From NCBI GenBank assembly GCA_015277795.1, contig CP063848.1, positions 4,464,001 through 4,528,000 on the forward strand: a DNA stretch of 64,000 nucleotides, written 5' to 3'. Made by a program: the position numbers and the translations under genes. Positions 42,286 to 51,573 of the stretch are shown in pieces. This DNA comes from Massilia sp. UMI-21 (GTDB lineage Bacteria; Pseudomonadota; Gammaproteobacteria; Burkholderiales; Burkholderiaceae_D). The notes under the pieces are model-generated. The model was not told the DNA's origin. It made no database searches and worked only from the letters and a program-made list of their open reading frames with translations. Within the stretch, counting starts at the first letter, position 1. Each line of letters opens with the position of its first letter.

Positions 42286-44148
42286 ATGAGACACTTCTTC
42301 GCCACCCTGCTGATCGGCAGCGCCGCCCTGACTCCCTTCGCCGCCTGCGCCCAGTCGCCCGCCATTGCCCACATGGAGCCACCGTTCTGGTGGGCCGGCA
42401 TGCAGCACAAGGAACTGCAACTGATGGTCCATGGCGAACGCATCGCCGACCTCGAACCCAGCCTCGCCTATCCCGGCGTACGGATCGCCTCGGTTACCCG
42501 CGTCCCCAACAGGAACTACCTGTTCGTCAACCTGGAGATCAGCCAGGACGCGCACGCGGGCAAATTCGATATCGTGTTCCGGGGTGCGGGGCGCCAGGCC
42601 AGCTACGCCTACCGCTTGCTGGCGCGCGAGCCGGGTTCGGCGCAGCGCATCGGCTTCAACGGCAGCGACGCGATCTACCAGGTGATGCCGGACCGTTTCG
42701 CCAACGGCAATCCGGACAACGACTCCACCAGGGACACGCTGGAGAAGGCCAATCGCGCCAACGGTTCGGGGCGCCACGGTGGCGACATCCAGGGCATCAT
42801 CGACCGCCTCGACTACATCCAGGGCATGGGCTTCACCCAGCTGTGGCCGACGCCGCTGGTCGAGAACGACATGCCGGCCTACTCCTACCATGGCTACGCG
42901 GCCACCGACCACTACCGGATCGACCCGCGCTACGGCAGCAACGAAGACGTGCGCCGCCTCTCGCACGAGGCGAAGAAGCGCGGCATCGGCCTGATCCAGG
43001 ACGTGGTGCTGTCGCACATCGGCAGCGGGCACTGGTGGATGAAGGACTTGCCGACGCCCGACTGGATCAACTACGGTGGCAAGTTCGTGCCGACCCAGCA
43101 CCACCGCACCGCGGTGCAGGACCCGTATGCCTCGAAAGAAGACGCCGACAACTTCACGCGCGGCTGGTTCGTCGAGAGCATGCCCGACCTGAACCAGTCC
43201 AATCCGCTGGTGGCCAATTACCTCATCCAGAACAACATCTGGTGGATCGAGTATGCCGGGCTGTCGGGCCTGCGCATCGACACCTTCGGCTATTCGGACG
43301 GCGCCTTCCTGTCGGCGTATACCAGGCGCCTGATGGAGGAATACCCCGGGCTGAACATGGTCGGCGAAGAGTGGAGCACGCGCCCGCCGGTGGTGGCGCG
43401 CTGGCAGCGCGGCAAGGACAACTTCGACGGCTACCGGGCCACCATGCCGAGCATGATGGACTTCCCGCTGGCGGAAAGCATGCGCGGCGCCCTGGCCGGC
43501 AAGCGCGGCGGCAACGTCTTCACCGATGTGTACGAAACGCTCTCGCTCGACTACCTGTATCCGGAACCGCACAAGCTGGTGCTGTTCGAGGCGAACCACG
43601 ACGTCTCGCGCATCTGGAGCGAAGTCGGCGAAGACCTCGACCGCTACCGGATGATGATGGTGTTCCTGATGACGATGCCGCGCATCCCGCAGCTCTACAC
43701 CGGCGACGAGATCCTGATGACCAGCGCCACCGGCGAGCGCGACGACGCCAGCTACCGGCGCGACTTCCCGGGCGGCTGGACCGGCGACAAGATCGATGCC
43801 TTCACCGGCAAGGGCCTCAGCGCCCGGCAGCGCGCGGCCCAGGACCTGGTGCGCAAGCTGGCCAACTGGCGCAAGGGCCAGCCGGTGATCCATAAGGGCA
43901 AGCTGATGCACTACGGCCCGCGCGACAATACCTGGGTGTACTTCCGCTATGACGATCACAAGAAGGTGCTGGTCGCCTTCAACAACAACCCGAAGGAGAT
44001 GGTGCTCGACACCGGGCGCTTCCACGAGATGCTCTCCGGCGTGGCGGGCGGGGTCGATGTCCTGAGCGGCAAGCGTTTCGACCTGCGCAAGGCGCTGCGC
44101 CTGCCGGCCGGGGCCAGCGTGATCCTCGACCTGGAAGCGGCCCGATGA
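42286..44148 (+). CDS. Exported cyclomaltodextrinase / neopullulanase-type GH13
   Basis: A 620-residue GH13 enzyme with a signal peptide (residues 1-22) and the N-terminal beta-domain of cyclomaltodextrinases (PFWWAGMQHKELQLMVHGER), followed by the barrel: AIYQVMPDRFANGNP, LIQDVVLSHIG, LSGLRIDTFGYSD (nucleophile Asp), NMVGEEWST (acid/base Glu) and FEANHDVSRI. It resembles SusA-type neopullulanases and should open cyclic or linear dextrins in the periplasm. The start is set by the signal peptide. It overlaps the following six-hairpin glycosidase by four bases (ATGA) and is divergent from the receptor that would deliver its substrate. Confidence 0.9.
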   Translation: MRHFFATLLIGSAALTPFAACAQSPAIAHMEPPFWWAGMQHKELQLMVHGERIADLEPSLAYPGVRIASVTRVPNRNYLFVNLEISQDAHAGKFDIVFRGAGRQASYAYRLLAREPGSAQRIGFNGSDAIYQVMPDRFANGNPDNDSTRDTLEKANRANGSGRHGGDIQGIIDRLDYIQGMGFTQLWPTPLVENDMPAYSYHGYAATDHYRIDPRYGSNEDVRRLSHEAKKRGIGLIQDVVLSHIGSGHWWMKDLPTPDWINYGGKFVPTQHHRTAVQDPYASKEDADNFTRGWFVESMPDLNQSNPLVANYLIQNNIWWIEYAGLSGLRIDTFGYSDGAFLSAYTRRLMEEYPGLNMVGEEWSTRPPVVARWQRGKDNFDGYRATMPSMMDFPLAESMRGALAGKRGGNVFTDVYETLSLDYLYPEPHKLVLFEANHDVSRIWSEVGEDLDRYRMMMVFLMTMPRIPQLYTGDEILMTSATGERDDASYRRDFPGGWTGDKIDAFTGKGLSARQRAAQDLVRKLANWRKGQPVIHKGKLMHYGPRDNTWVYFRYDDHKKVLVAFNNNPKEMVLDTGRFHEMLSGVAGGVDVLSGKRFDLRKALRLPAGASVILDLEAAR

Positions 44149-47048
44149 AGCGCCGCCTGCTGGCCGCCGCCGCCCTCCTCGCCGGCCTGGGCGCATCCGC
44201 GCAGGCGCAGGAGCACGCCCGCGAGCTCTACGTCCGCGGCGCCTTCAACGGCTGGGGAACCGACAACGCCCTGGTCCACAAGGGCCAGGGCATCTACCAG
44301 GCCGAGATCCTGGTCAGCCCCGGCAACCATGCCTTCAAGGTGGGCAGCCGCGACTGGAGCGACGAATGGGTGGCCGACGCCGACCGGAGCGTGACGGTGG
44401 CGCCCGGCAAGCCCTATCGCCTGGCGATCCAGCCCGGGCCGGAAGACTACCTGTTCGTGCGCCAGACCGGCAGCTATCGCTTCACGGTGGATGCCTCCGA
44501 CCCGGCGGCGCCGACGCTGCGCGTGCTACGCCTGGAGACGCCGCAGACCGCCGCCACGCAAGACCCGCACGCGGGACGCGAGGCCGTCGCGGCGCTGGCC
44601 TGGCCGACCTGGGACGGCAAGACCGAGACCGCCCGTTTCTCGACGCCGGACGCAAAGGCGGCCCTGCGCACCTACACCCACTCGACCACCCTGAGCCTGC
44701 GCGACCCGGGCCCGCAGCACAGCGAATACCGCGAGGAGGCCGGCCTGCCGCGCATCCGCACAGGCAACCTGGCCTTCGACGCCCTGTTCGCGCTGGCAGG
44801 CTCTGAAATGCGCCTCGACTCGGTCAAGCAGATCCGCGACGGCAACTACAACGGCGGCGCCGCCATCCCCTGCGACTGCTTCGAGACCGGCGAGAAGTGG
44901 CACTACGTATGGACGCGCGACCTGTCGTATGCGGCCGACCTGGGCCTGGCCCTGCTCGACCCGCAACGGGTGCGCAACTCGCTCGACTTCAAGCTGTCCG
45001 GCTGGCGGGCCGGCATCGCCAAGGCGCCGCAGGTGGCGGGCACGCCGGACGGCCTGCAGATCGTGCAGGACACCGGCAGCGGCGGCAGCTGGCCGGTGAG
45101 CACCGACCGCGTCACCTGGGCCTTCGCCGCCGAGGAAACCCTGCGCGCCCTCCCCGCCGCCGCGCGCGCCCCGTTCGCACGGCGCGCACTGCGGGCGCTG
45201 GTCAACACCATCGAGAACGACCGCATCGCGGCCTTCGACGCCAGGACCGGCCTGTACACGGGCGAGCAGTCCTTCCTCGACTGGCGCGACCAGAGCTACG
45301 CCGCGTGGATCCCGGACCACCTGGCCTCGATGGCGACCGCGAAGTCGCTGTCGACCAACGTCGGCCACTACCAGGCCTTGCGCCTGGCCGCGCAGCTGGC
45401 GCGCGAGCAGGGCGAGACCGCGCGCGGCAAGCGCTACGCCGGCTGGGCGGCAGCGCTCAAGCGTGCCGTCAACCGCGAACTGTGGCTGAATGATGCCGGC
45501 ATGTACAGCAGCCTCACCGCCGGACACCTGGACGGCGCACCGATGCACAAGTTCGACTGGCTCGGTCAATCGCTGGCCATCGTCACCGGCATCGCAAGCG
45601 AGCAGCGCGCGGCGTCGATCCTGGCGCACTACCCGCACGGACCGATGGGCGCACCCGTCATCTGGCCGCAGCAGCCGGGCATGCCGGTCTACCACAACCG
45701 CGCGCTGTGGCCCTTCGTGACGGCCTACGGCCTGCGCGCCGCCGCCCACGCGAACAACGTGGCGGTGGCCGATGCCGCCTACCAGTCCCTGATGCGCGGG
45801 GCGGCGCTGAACATGTCGAACATGGAGAACCTCGAATGGCTGTCCGGCCAGCCGCTGCTGCTCGACGAAGGCAATCCCTCGCTGATCGGCCCGGTGATCA
45901 ACTCGCGACGCCAGCTGTGGTCGGTGGGCGCCTACCTCGGCATGGTGGTGGGACAAGTGTTCGGGGTGTCGCTGCAGGACGACGCCCTGCTCCTGCGGCC
46001 CTTCGTCACCGCGAAGCTGCGGCGCGAGATGTTCGGCGCTTCCAGGGACATCAGCCTGCAGGCGCTGCGCCTGCACGGCAAGCGCCTCGACATCCGGATT
46101 CGCCTGCCGCAGATGAGCGAGGATGACGGCTACTACGCCGTCGAGGACGTCCTGATCAACGGCCGGCGCAGCGGCGCGCGGGTGGCGCTCGCGCAGCTGA
46201 AGGAAGAAAACCAGGTCGAGATCGTGCTCGGCCGGCTGCTCCCCGGCCGGCAAGGGATCCACCGCGTCGCGGACGATCCGTATGCCGCGGGCGGCGCCAC
46301 CTTCGGCCCGCGCGAACCGGCGATCACCGCCCTGCGGCGCGACGCCCGCGGCACGACCCTGCAGATCGGCGCCGGCGGCCAGGAACCGGACCTGCGCTAC
46401 AGCGTCTACCGCGACGGCAAGCTGGTCGCGGACGGACTGCCTGCCGGCAGCTGGACCGACCGCGCCGGGAACGCATTCGCCTGCTATGCGGTGGAGGCGC
46501 GCTTTGGCACCACCGGCAACCGCAGCCACCACAGCATGCCGCGCTGCGTCGACGACGGCATCGAAGTCGGCGTCACCGATCCGCGCACCGTATCGAACCT
46601 GGCGCCGAGCGCGCCGAACGCACGTTTTGCGGCGCCGCACCTGCGCGCCTGGGGCCAGCCCGGCGACCGCTACGCCGTCGAGCGTCTCGACGTGCCGACG
46701 GCCGGCACTTACCAAGTGCAAGTGCGTTACCACAATGCTGCGAACCAGGTGAACCTGGGCATCAGCGGCGGGGTGAAGTGGCTGGCGGTGAAGGATGGGC
46801 GCGGCCGGATCGTGGCGCAAGGCGTGGTGCAATTGCCGCACGCCCCGCTGGCGAAAACGCATACGCCGACAGTGTATTCGACGCCGCTGGCGGCGCAACT
46901 GGCGCCGGGCCGCTACCGCATCGAGATGAGCGACTTCTATAATATGAGCTATCTCGACAGTAACAGCAGCTTCAGCGCGGCCGGCGGGCTCACCGGACCG
47001 TCGAACCGCTTCGATATCTACGCGCTGCGCTTGTTGCGGGTAAATTAA
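44145..47048 (+). CDS. Exported six-hairpin (alpha/alpha-6 barrel) glycosidase with carbohydrate-binding modules
   Basis: A 967-residue exported protein. After a signal peptide (residues 1-21) comes a CBM48-like module (ELYVRGAFNGWGTDNALVHK). The central part looks like an (alpha/alpha)6 glycosidase: WHYVWTRDLSYAADLGLALL, STDRVTWAFAAEETLRALP, YTGEQSFLDWRDQSYAAW, NMENLEWLSGQP and SVGAYLGMVVGQVFGVSL. The last 150 residues look like a beta-sandwich binding module (YQVQVRYHNAANQVNLGIS). It recalls GH15 glucoamylase, GH63 and MGH1-like enzymes, but I cannot fix the family. By context it should trim dextrins in the periplasm. Coupled to the cyclomaltodextrinase by a four-base overlap. Confidence 0.8.
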   Translation: MKRRLLAAAALLAGLGASAQAQEHARELYVRGAFNGWGTDNALVHKGQGIYQAEILVSPGNHAFKVGSRDWSDEWVADADRSVTVAPGKPYRLAIQPGPEDYLFVRQTGSYRFTVDASDPAAPTLRVLRLETPQTAATQDPHAGREAVAALAWPTWDGKTETARFSTPDAKAALRTYTHSTTLSLRDPGPQHSEYREEAGLPRIRTGNLAFDALFALAGSEMRLDSVKQIRDGNYNGGAAIPCDCFETGEKWHYVWTRDLSYAADLGLALLDPQRVRNSLDFKLSGWRAGIAKAPQVAGTPDGLQIVQDTGSGGSWPVSTDRVTWAFAAEETLRALPAAARAPFARRALRALVNTIENDRIAAFDARTGLYTGEQSFLDWRDQSYAAWIPDHLASMATAKSLSTNVGHYQALRLAAQLAREQGETARGKRYAGWAAALKRAVNRELWLNDAGMYSSLTAGHLDGAPMHKFDWLGQSLAIVTGIASEQRAASILAHYPHGPMGAPVIWPQQPGMPVYHNRALWPFVTAYGLRAAAHANNVAVADAAYQSLMRGAALNMSNMENLEWLSGQPLLLDEGNPSLIGPVINSRRQLWSVGAYLGMVVGQVFGVSLQDDALLLRPFVTAKLRREMFGASRDISLQALRLHGKRLDIRIRLPQMSEDDGYYAVEDVLINGRRSGARVALAQLKEENQVEIVLGRLLPGRQGIHRVADDPYAAGGATFGPREPAITALRRDARGTTLQIGAGGQEPDLRYSVYRDGKLVADGLPAGSWTDRAGNAFACYAVEARFGTTGNRSHHSMPRCVDDGIEVGVTDPRTVSNLAPSAPNARFAAPHLRAWGQPGDRYAVERLDVPTAGTYQVQVRYHNAANQVNLGISGGVKWLAVKDGRGRIVAQGVVQLPHAPLAKTHTPTVYSTPLAAQLAPGRYRIEMSDFYNMSYLDSNSSFSAAGGLTGPSNRFDIYALRLLRVN

Positions 47049-48040
47049 GCGCCGGCAGTGGCCGTTTCACCAGGGGCCGGCCGCGTTTGCTTGCGCGACG
47101 GTCCCTGCAGCATCAGCCTCAGCCGCCCTTCCAGCACACGGAATTCCAGCGGCATCGCCATGCGGGTCACTTCGCCGTCGGTCGCCACCTTCATGCGCTT
47201 GCGGCCGTACAGGGCCGGGGTGCGCACCGTCAGGCGCTTGAAGGCGAAGGCTTCGACGTCATCGGCAGTGCCCAGCTTGCCGAACATGCCGCGTACCAGC
47301 AGGCCGAGCAGGCCGAGCTTGCCCATCGGGCGCGGGGCGATGGCAACCAACTGCCCTTCTTCCACCGCCTCGATCAGGCCGTCGCGCATGCCGACCTGTT
47401 CCAGCTGCAGACGGTTATTTCCCACAAACAAAGTCGTGGTACGCAGGCGGCGCTCCTTGCCGTCGCGTTCGAGCGTAATGCGCAGGTGCCGGTGCGGCCG
47501 CAGCGCGATCTTGATGGCCGAGAAGAAGGCGACCACCCGGCTGCGCCCGTACTGGCGCTTGTCGTGCTCGCGCTCTTCCAGCAGCTTGGGGTACAGGCCG
47601 ACGCTCGCATTGACCAGAAAGATCTCGTTGTTGAGCAGTCCCACCTGGACCGGATGGACCTTCGCGCGCAGCAGGGCATAGACGGCCTCGGCCAGGTCTT
47701 CGGGAATGCCGTGGGTGCGTCCGAAATAATTGAACGTGCCTTGTGGCAAAACGCCGAAGGGGCAGCCGGCCAGCACGGCTTCGTGGGCAACCAGGTTGAT
47801 GGTGCCGTCGCCGCCCGCCGCCACCAGGATGCCCTCCTCGGCGAGCGCGCGCGCCGCCATGCCGCGCGCCTTGTCCGCCAGCTCGGCCGGATCGTCGACC
47901 AGTTCCAGGATGCAGCGGCGGCCGGCGGCGGCCAGCACGCTTTCGATGGTCGAACGGCGCAGCTCGGTCTCCGAATGGCCGGATCCCGCGTTGAGAACAA
48001 TGAAGAACGGCGCGTCGGGGCGCGGCTCGGTAGTCGGCAT
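47045..48040 (-). CDS. Diacylglycerol/lipid kinase-family protein
   Basis: A 331-residue protein with the DAG-kinase catalytic fold, which phosphorylates diacylglycerol or similar lipids in the cytoplasm at the membrane. The nucleotide loop FFIVLNAGSGHSE, the signature AAGGDGTINLVAH and the PFGVLPQGTFNYFGRTHGIP segment are typical; a second domain with VNASVGLYPKLL and VGNNRLQLEQVG follows. The last bases of its stop codon overlap the stop of the convergent glycosidase (TTAA). The basic tail (RKQTRPAPGETATAGA) is not conserved in the family. Confidence 0.88.
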   Translation of the reverse strand: MPTTEPRPDAPFFIVLNAGSGHSETELRRSTIESVLAAAGRRCILELVDDPAELADKARGMAARALAEEGILVAAGGDGTINLVAHEAVLAGCPFGVLPQGTFNYFGRTHGIPEDLAEAVYALLRAKVHPVQVGLLNNEIFLVNASVGLYPKLLEEREHDKRQYGRSRVVAFFSAIKIALRPHRHLRITLERDGKERRLRTTTLFVGNNRLQLEQVGMRDGLIEAVEEGQLVAIAPRPMGKLGLLGLLVRGMFGKLGTADDVEAFAFKRLTVRTPALYGRKRMKVATDGEVTRMAMPLEFRVLEGRLRLMLQGPSRKQTRPAPGETATAGA

Positions 48041-48114
48041 CGATGACTCGTTAAACGGTTGGTGGACGGATTGCCAACATCATCCTACCACCCCGGCGAG
48101 CGCGCGACGGTACG

Positions 48115-48654
48115 CTAGCGCGCGTCCGGCAGGTCCATGCGGTAGAGATTGAGCGGGGACTCGCCCGCCACCAGCGCGCGCGTTCCTTCGAAACGCATTC
48201 CCAGCCTGAGCAGCAGTGCGATCGAGGCGGCGTTGCCCGGAGTGGCGATGGCCGCGAGCCGCGGGATGCCGAGCCTGCGCGCATGGGCCACCACCGCCCG
48301 CGCGGCTTCCAGGGCATACCCCTGGCCGCGGTAGCGCGGCAGGAAGGCATAGCCGATATCGACGTCCTCGAGCGCGTCGCGCTTGACCAGGCCCGACAGG
48401 CCGACCGGCACGCCGCCCTGCCCATCCTGGCCGAGCAGCTCCACCATGTACAAGGAATGGCCGCGCGCGCGCTGCATCGCCACCGGCCCCTCCTCGATCG
48501 ACCTGGCCGCCGCGTCGAGCGTGCGCACGCCGCGGTCGCCGATATGCGCGATGAAGGCCGGGTCGTTGAGGATGTCCAGGTAGACGGCGGCGTCGCCCGC
48601 ATCCACCAGGCGCAGGCGTTCGGTACGAAGGACTTCGGCGCCGTGCGCCGTCAT
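48115..48654 (-). CDS. GNAT acetyltransferase, RimJ/RimL-like
   Basis: A 179-residue acetyltransferase of the RimJ/RimL subgroup, which acetylates protein N-termini or small amines with acetyl-CoA. It opens LRTERLRLVDAGDAAVYLDI, contains DIGYAFLPRYRGQGYALEAA (the acetyl-CoA binding motif R-x-x-G-x-G/A is RYRGQGYA) and ends with NAASIALLLRLGMRFEGT. The start at 48654 overlaps the preceding GNAT gene by four bases, so the two acetyltransferases are co-translated. The substrate is unknown. Confidence 0.88.
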   Translation of the reverse strand: MTAHGAEVLRTERLRLVDAGDAAVYLDILNDPAFIAHIGDRGVRTLDAAARSIEEGPVAMQRARGHSLYMVELLGQDGQGGVPVGLSGLVKRDALEDVDIGYAFLPRYRGQGYALEAARAVVAHARRLGIPRLAAIATPGNAASIALLLRLGMRFEGTRALVAGESPLNLYRMDLPDAR

Positions 48655-49178
48655 GCATCCACCGTCGGCCAGTGGTCCGGGTCTTGCAGCAGCTGGTACA
48701 TCACGTAGGCATCCACATAGCCGAGCCGCTTGTGACGATAGGCCTTGGGCAGGGTGCCGACGATCGAGAAGCCGAGCTTCTTCCACAGCCGGATGGCGGC
48801 GGTGTTGGTGCTCACGACGTAGTTGAACTGCATGGCCAGGTAGCCCTGGTGGCGTGCCTCCAGCAGGCAGTGCTCGCCGAGCAGGCGCCCGATGCCAGCT
48901 CCCTGCGCCGCGGGGCTGACCATGAAGGACGCATTGGCCACGTGGTGGCCGCGCCCGACCTGGTTCGGGACCAGCCGGTACATGCCGAGCATGCGTCCGC
49001 CACCGGACGTCGCGACGAAACTCGACACCTCGGGCCCGAGCCAGTACGCATGGCCCGTCTCGCGCGAGGTGGAGGTGGTGAACGGATAGGTTTCGCCATT
49101 GGCGACGTGGGCGCAGAAGATGCTCCACATTGCATCGAAATCATGCTCGCCGGCGGGACGGATCTGAATGTCTTTCAC
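48651..49178 (-). CDS. GNAT acetyltransferase
   Basis: A 175-residue GNAT protein with IQIRPAGEHDFDAMWSIF at the start, the acetyl-CoA loop QGAGIGRLLGEHCL and the closing NYVVSTNTAAIRLWKKLGFS helix typical of the family. It differs from the downstream acetyltransferase and is not a tandem copy. First gene of a two-gene unit with it (ATGA overlap). The 101 bp upstream to codA contain no other feature I can support. Confidence 0.88.
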   Translation of the reverse strand: MKDIQIRPAGEHDFDAMWSIFCAHVANGETYPFTTSTSRETGHAYWLGPEVSSFVATSGGGRMLGMYRLVPNQVGRGHHVANASFMVSPAAQGAGIGRLLGEHCLLEARHQGYLAMQFNYVVSTNTAAIRLWKKLGFSIVGTLPKAYRHKRLGYVDAYVMYQLLQDPDHWPTVDA

Positions 49179-49279
49179 GGCTGTCGGAGGGCGGTACTGA
49201 ACTGGAAAGCGTTCTATTCTAGCCTCAAACCGTTCGAGATTTCACGAATCGTGCGCCCGATTTTGCATTTGGGCCGGAT

Positions 49280-50566
49280 TTACCGCGTGCCCTGCTGCGG
49301 CATCCGGAAATCGGTGCTGGCCGGCCGTCCGGGCAAATGCAGGGTCGCCTGCCCGGCGGGCGCCTCGGCCACCACGGCCCCGCGCCGCACCACCAGCTTG
49401 CGCGCCGCGCGCAGGCGGATCGCCTCCACCGTGGAGCCGGCGTCGAGCAGCACCAGGTCGGCCTGGCAACCGGGCGCCAGGCCGTAGCCCTCGAGGCCGA
49501 GGATGCGCGCCGGGGTCTCGGTCACCGCCAGGAAGCACTGGTGCATGGCCTCCACGCCCGTCATCTGCGCCACGTGCAATCCCATGTGCGCCACTTCGAG
49601 CATGTCGCCCGACCCCATGCCGTACCAGGGATCGAGCACGCAGTCGTGGCCGAAGGCGACGTCGACGCCGGCCGCGAGCAGCTCCGGCACGCGCGTCATG
49701 CCGCGCCGCTTCGGATAGCTGTCGTGGCGGCCCTGCAGGGTGATGTTGATCAGGGGGTTGGCGATCGCCGCGACGCCGCTTTCCGCGATCAGCGGCAGCA
49801 GCTTGCTCACGTAGTAGTTGTCCATCGAGTGCATCGAGGTCAGGTGCGATCCGGCCACCAGGCCTTGCAGGCCGAGGCGATAGGTCTCGGCGGCCAGGGT
49901 CTCGATGTGGCGCGACATCGGGTCGTCGGTCTCGTCGCAGTGCATGTCCACGCGCAGGGCCTGTTCCGCCGCATACTCGCACAGGAGGCGGATCGATTCG
50001 GCGCCGTCCTGCATGGTGCGCTCGTAGTGCGGAATGCCGCCGACCACGTCGACGCCCATCGCAATGGCGCGCTTGAGGTTGTCGAAGGCGCCGGCGCTGC
50101 GCAGCAGGCCATCCTGCGGGAAGGCCACCAGCTGCAGGTCGAGATAGGGCGCGACCTGCTTGCGCACCTGCAGCAAGGCCTCGACCGCCAGCAGGCGGTC
50201 GTCGCAGATGTCGACATGGGTGCGGATGGCCAGCAGCCCGCGCGCCACCGCCCAATCGCAGTAGCGCAGCGCACGCTCGACCAGTGCGTCCTGCGCCAGT
50301 TGAGGCTTGAGTTCACCCCACAGGCGGATCCCTTCCAGCAGGGTGCCGCTGCGGTTCACCCGCGGCAGGCCGTAGCTGAGCGTGGAATCCATATGGAAAT
50401 GCGCATCGACGAAGGGCGGGCTGACCAGGTCACCATTGGCCTCGATCTCGCGCGCGCCCTGCGCCGCCAGTCGCTTTTCCACGGCGACGATGCGTTCGCC
50501 GTTGATGCCGATGTCGATGTCGCGGCTGCCATCCGGCAGGGTGGCGTTGCGAATCACGAGATCCAT
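49280..50566 (-). CDS. codA: Cytosine deaminase
   Basis: A 428-residue metal-dependent amidohydrolase, closest to cytosine deaminase CodA, which converts cytosine to uracil and ammonia. Metal ligands and active-site parts are visible: VDAHFHMD (His-x-His), VDMHCDETDD with the next His and the catalytic Glu, SHLTSMHSMDNYYVSKL, and GHDCVLDPWYGMGSGDML with the metal Asp. The usual partner permease gene codB is not adjacent. The start MDLVIRNATLPDG opens the amidohydrolase beta-domain. Confidence 0.88.
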   Translation of the reverse strand: MDLVIRNATLPDGSRDIDIGINGERIVAVEKRLAAQGAREIEANGDLVSPPFVDAHFHMDSTLSYGLPRVNRSGTLLEGIRLWGELKPQLAQDALVERALRYCDWAVARGLLAIRTHVDICDDRLLAVEALLQVRKQVAPYLDLQLVAFPQDGLLRSAGAFDNLKRAIAMGVDVVGGIPHYERTMQDGAESIRLLCEYAAEQALRVDMHCDETDDPMSRHIETLAAETYRLGLQGLVAGSHLTSMHSMDNYYVSKLLPLIAESGVAAIANPLINITLQGRHDSYPKRRGMTRVPELLAAGVDVAFGHDCVLDPWYGMGSGDMLEVAHMGLHVAQMTGVEAMHQCFLAVTETPARILGLEGYGLAPGCQADLVLLDAGSTVEAIRLRAARKLVVRRGAVVAEAPAGQATLHLPGRPASTDFRMPQQGTR

Positions 50567-50689
50567 GCGCTTCTCCTATTTTGTCCCCGATTGTAAACAT
50601 TTCTTGCGGGATGCGGCGGCTGAACAAGCTAACCAATGTCTGCCATGCTGCATCGCAATATTTCCTTAACTAAACTGTGCAATAAATGG

Positions 50690-50731
50690 TTGGCAACGTC
50701 CCCCTTTCGTGGCTACACTAGGCAATATTGC
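50690..50731 (+). promoter_or_regulatory. Phasin promoter with palindromic operator at the start site
   Basis: TTGGCA (50690-50695) and TACACT (50714-50719) are 18 bp apart. Immediately after, over the predicted transcript start, is the palindrome GCAATATTGC (50722-50731); a second GCAATATT lies upstream near 50655. PhaR repressors bind at such positions in phasin genes of related bacteria, so this is a candidate PhaR site. Confidence 0.45.
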
Positions 50732-50763
50732 AGTGCGCCATAAATGACTGACAAGGAAATCCA

Positions 50764-51462
50764 ATGAATCCACTTCGTGACCAGTTTTCCGCAGTAAGCA
50801 AGACCCAGTTCGACGCGCAGTTCGCTTTCTTCGATGCCATGACCAGGCAGGCGCTGGAAAGCGCGGGCCGCCTTGCCGCCCTCAATCTGGCCATGTCGCG
50901 CGATGCGCTCCAGCGTTCGCTCGGCGCCTCGTTCGCGCTGATGAGCGCGCGCGATCCGCGCGACGTCCTCGCCGTGGGCGGCCAGGCCCAGGAACAGATG
51001 CGCGAGCTGTTCTCCTATGGCCAGGATCTGCTCGGCATCGCCAGCGCCGTGCGCCCGCATGCGCTGCGTCCGGCGCCCGTGCAGCCGCAGGCTCCCCAAC
51101 TGGCGATCGAGACCGTGGAACTGATCGAGCACAGGCTCGCCGAGACGGTGGCCGAGGCTGCTCCGGCCGCTGGCGCGCAGGTGGAAGCGGCCGCCGGGGC
51201 CGCTCCTGCCATCGAACCGGCCATCGAACCATCCATCGAACCGGTCGTCGTCGCCGCGCCGGCGCAGGCGCCGCTGGCTGCCGCGGCGCCGGTCCCGGTC
51301 GCCGAACCGACCAGCATCGCCAGGGCCGCCGGCAAAGGCACGCTCCGTGCCGCCACCGCTCCCCATCCCGCAGCGGCGCCGGTCGCCGCGGCCGCTGGCG
51401 GCAAGGAAGCCGAGGCGCCGAAGCTCGTCACCCCGCACTCCTCTTCCAGGCGCAGGAAATAA
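50764..51462 (+). CDS. Phasin family protein (polyhydroxyalkanoate granule)
   Basis: A 232-residue phasin-like protein. Residues 1-100 form the amphipathic helical domain that coats PHA granules (FSAVSKTQFDAQFAFFDAMT and ESAGRLAALNLAMSRDALQR), and the second half is an Ala/Pro/Glu-rich linker ending in a basic SSSRRRK tail. The tail is longer than in simple PhaP proteins and might bind DNA or other proteins. No phaA/B/C genes are nearby. AAGGA lies 8 bp before the ATG as ribosome site. Two T-poor hairpins follow the gene (51470-51489 and 51509-51526). Confidence 0.85.
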   Translation: MNPLRDQFSAVSKTQFDAQFAFFDAMTRQALESAGRLAALNLAMSRDALQRSLGASFALMSARDPRDVLAVGGQAQEQMRELFSYGQDLLGIASAVRPHALRPAPVQPQAPQLAIETVELIEHRLAETVAEAAPAAGAQVEAAAGAAPAIEPAIEPSIEPVVVAAPAQAPLAAAAPVPVAEPTSIARAAGKGTLRAATAPHPAAAPVAAAAGGKEAEAPKLVTPHSSSRRRK

Positions 51463-51508
51463 AAGCTGCACGGGCGCGGCTGCGCCCGTCCGGCAAAGCG
51501 ACTACACT

Positions 51509-51526
51509 AGCGGGCTTCGGCCCGCT
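51509..51526 (+). terminator. UUCG hairpin after the phasin gene, weak terminator
   Basis: AGCGGGC, TTCG, GCCCGCT is a perfect 7-bp stem with a stable tetraloop, followed by CGTCGTTT. A second stem, ACGGGCGC/GCGCCCGT, lies at 51470-51489. Neither has a long T-run. Confidence 0.45.
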
Positions 51527-51573
51527 CGTCGTTTCTGGACGCCAGGCGGGACGCTTCATCTCCAAGGAACAAC

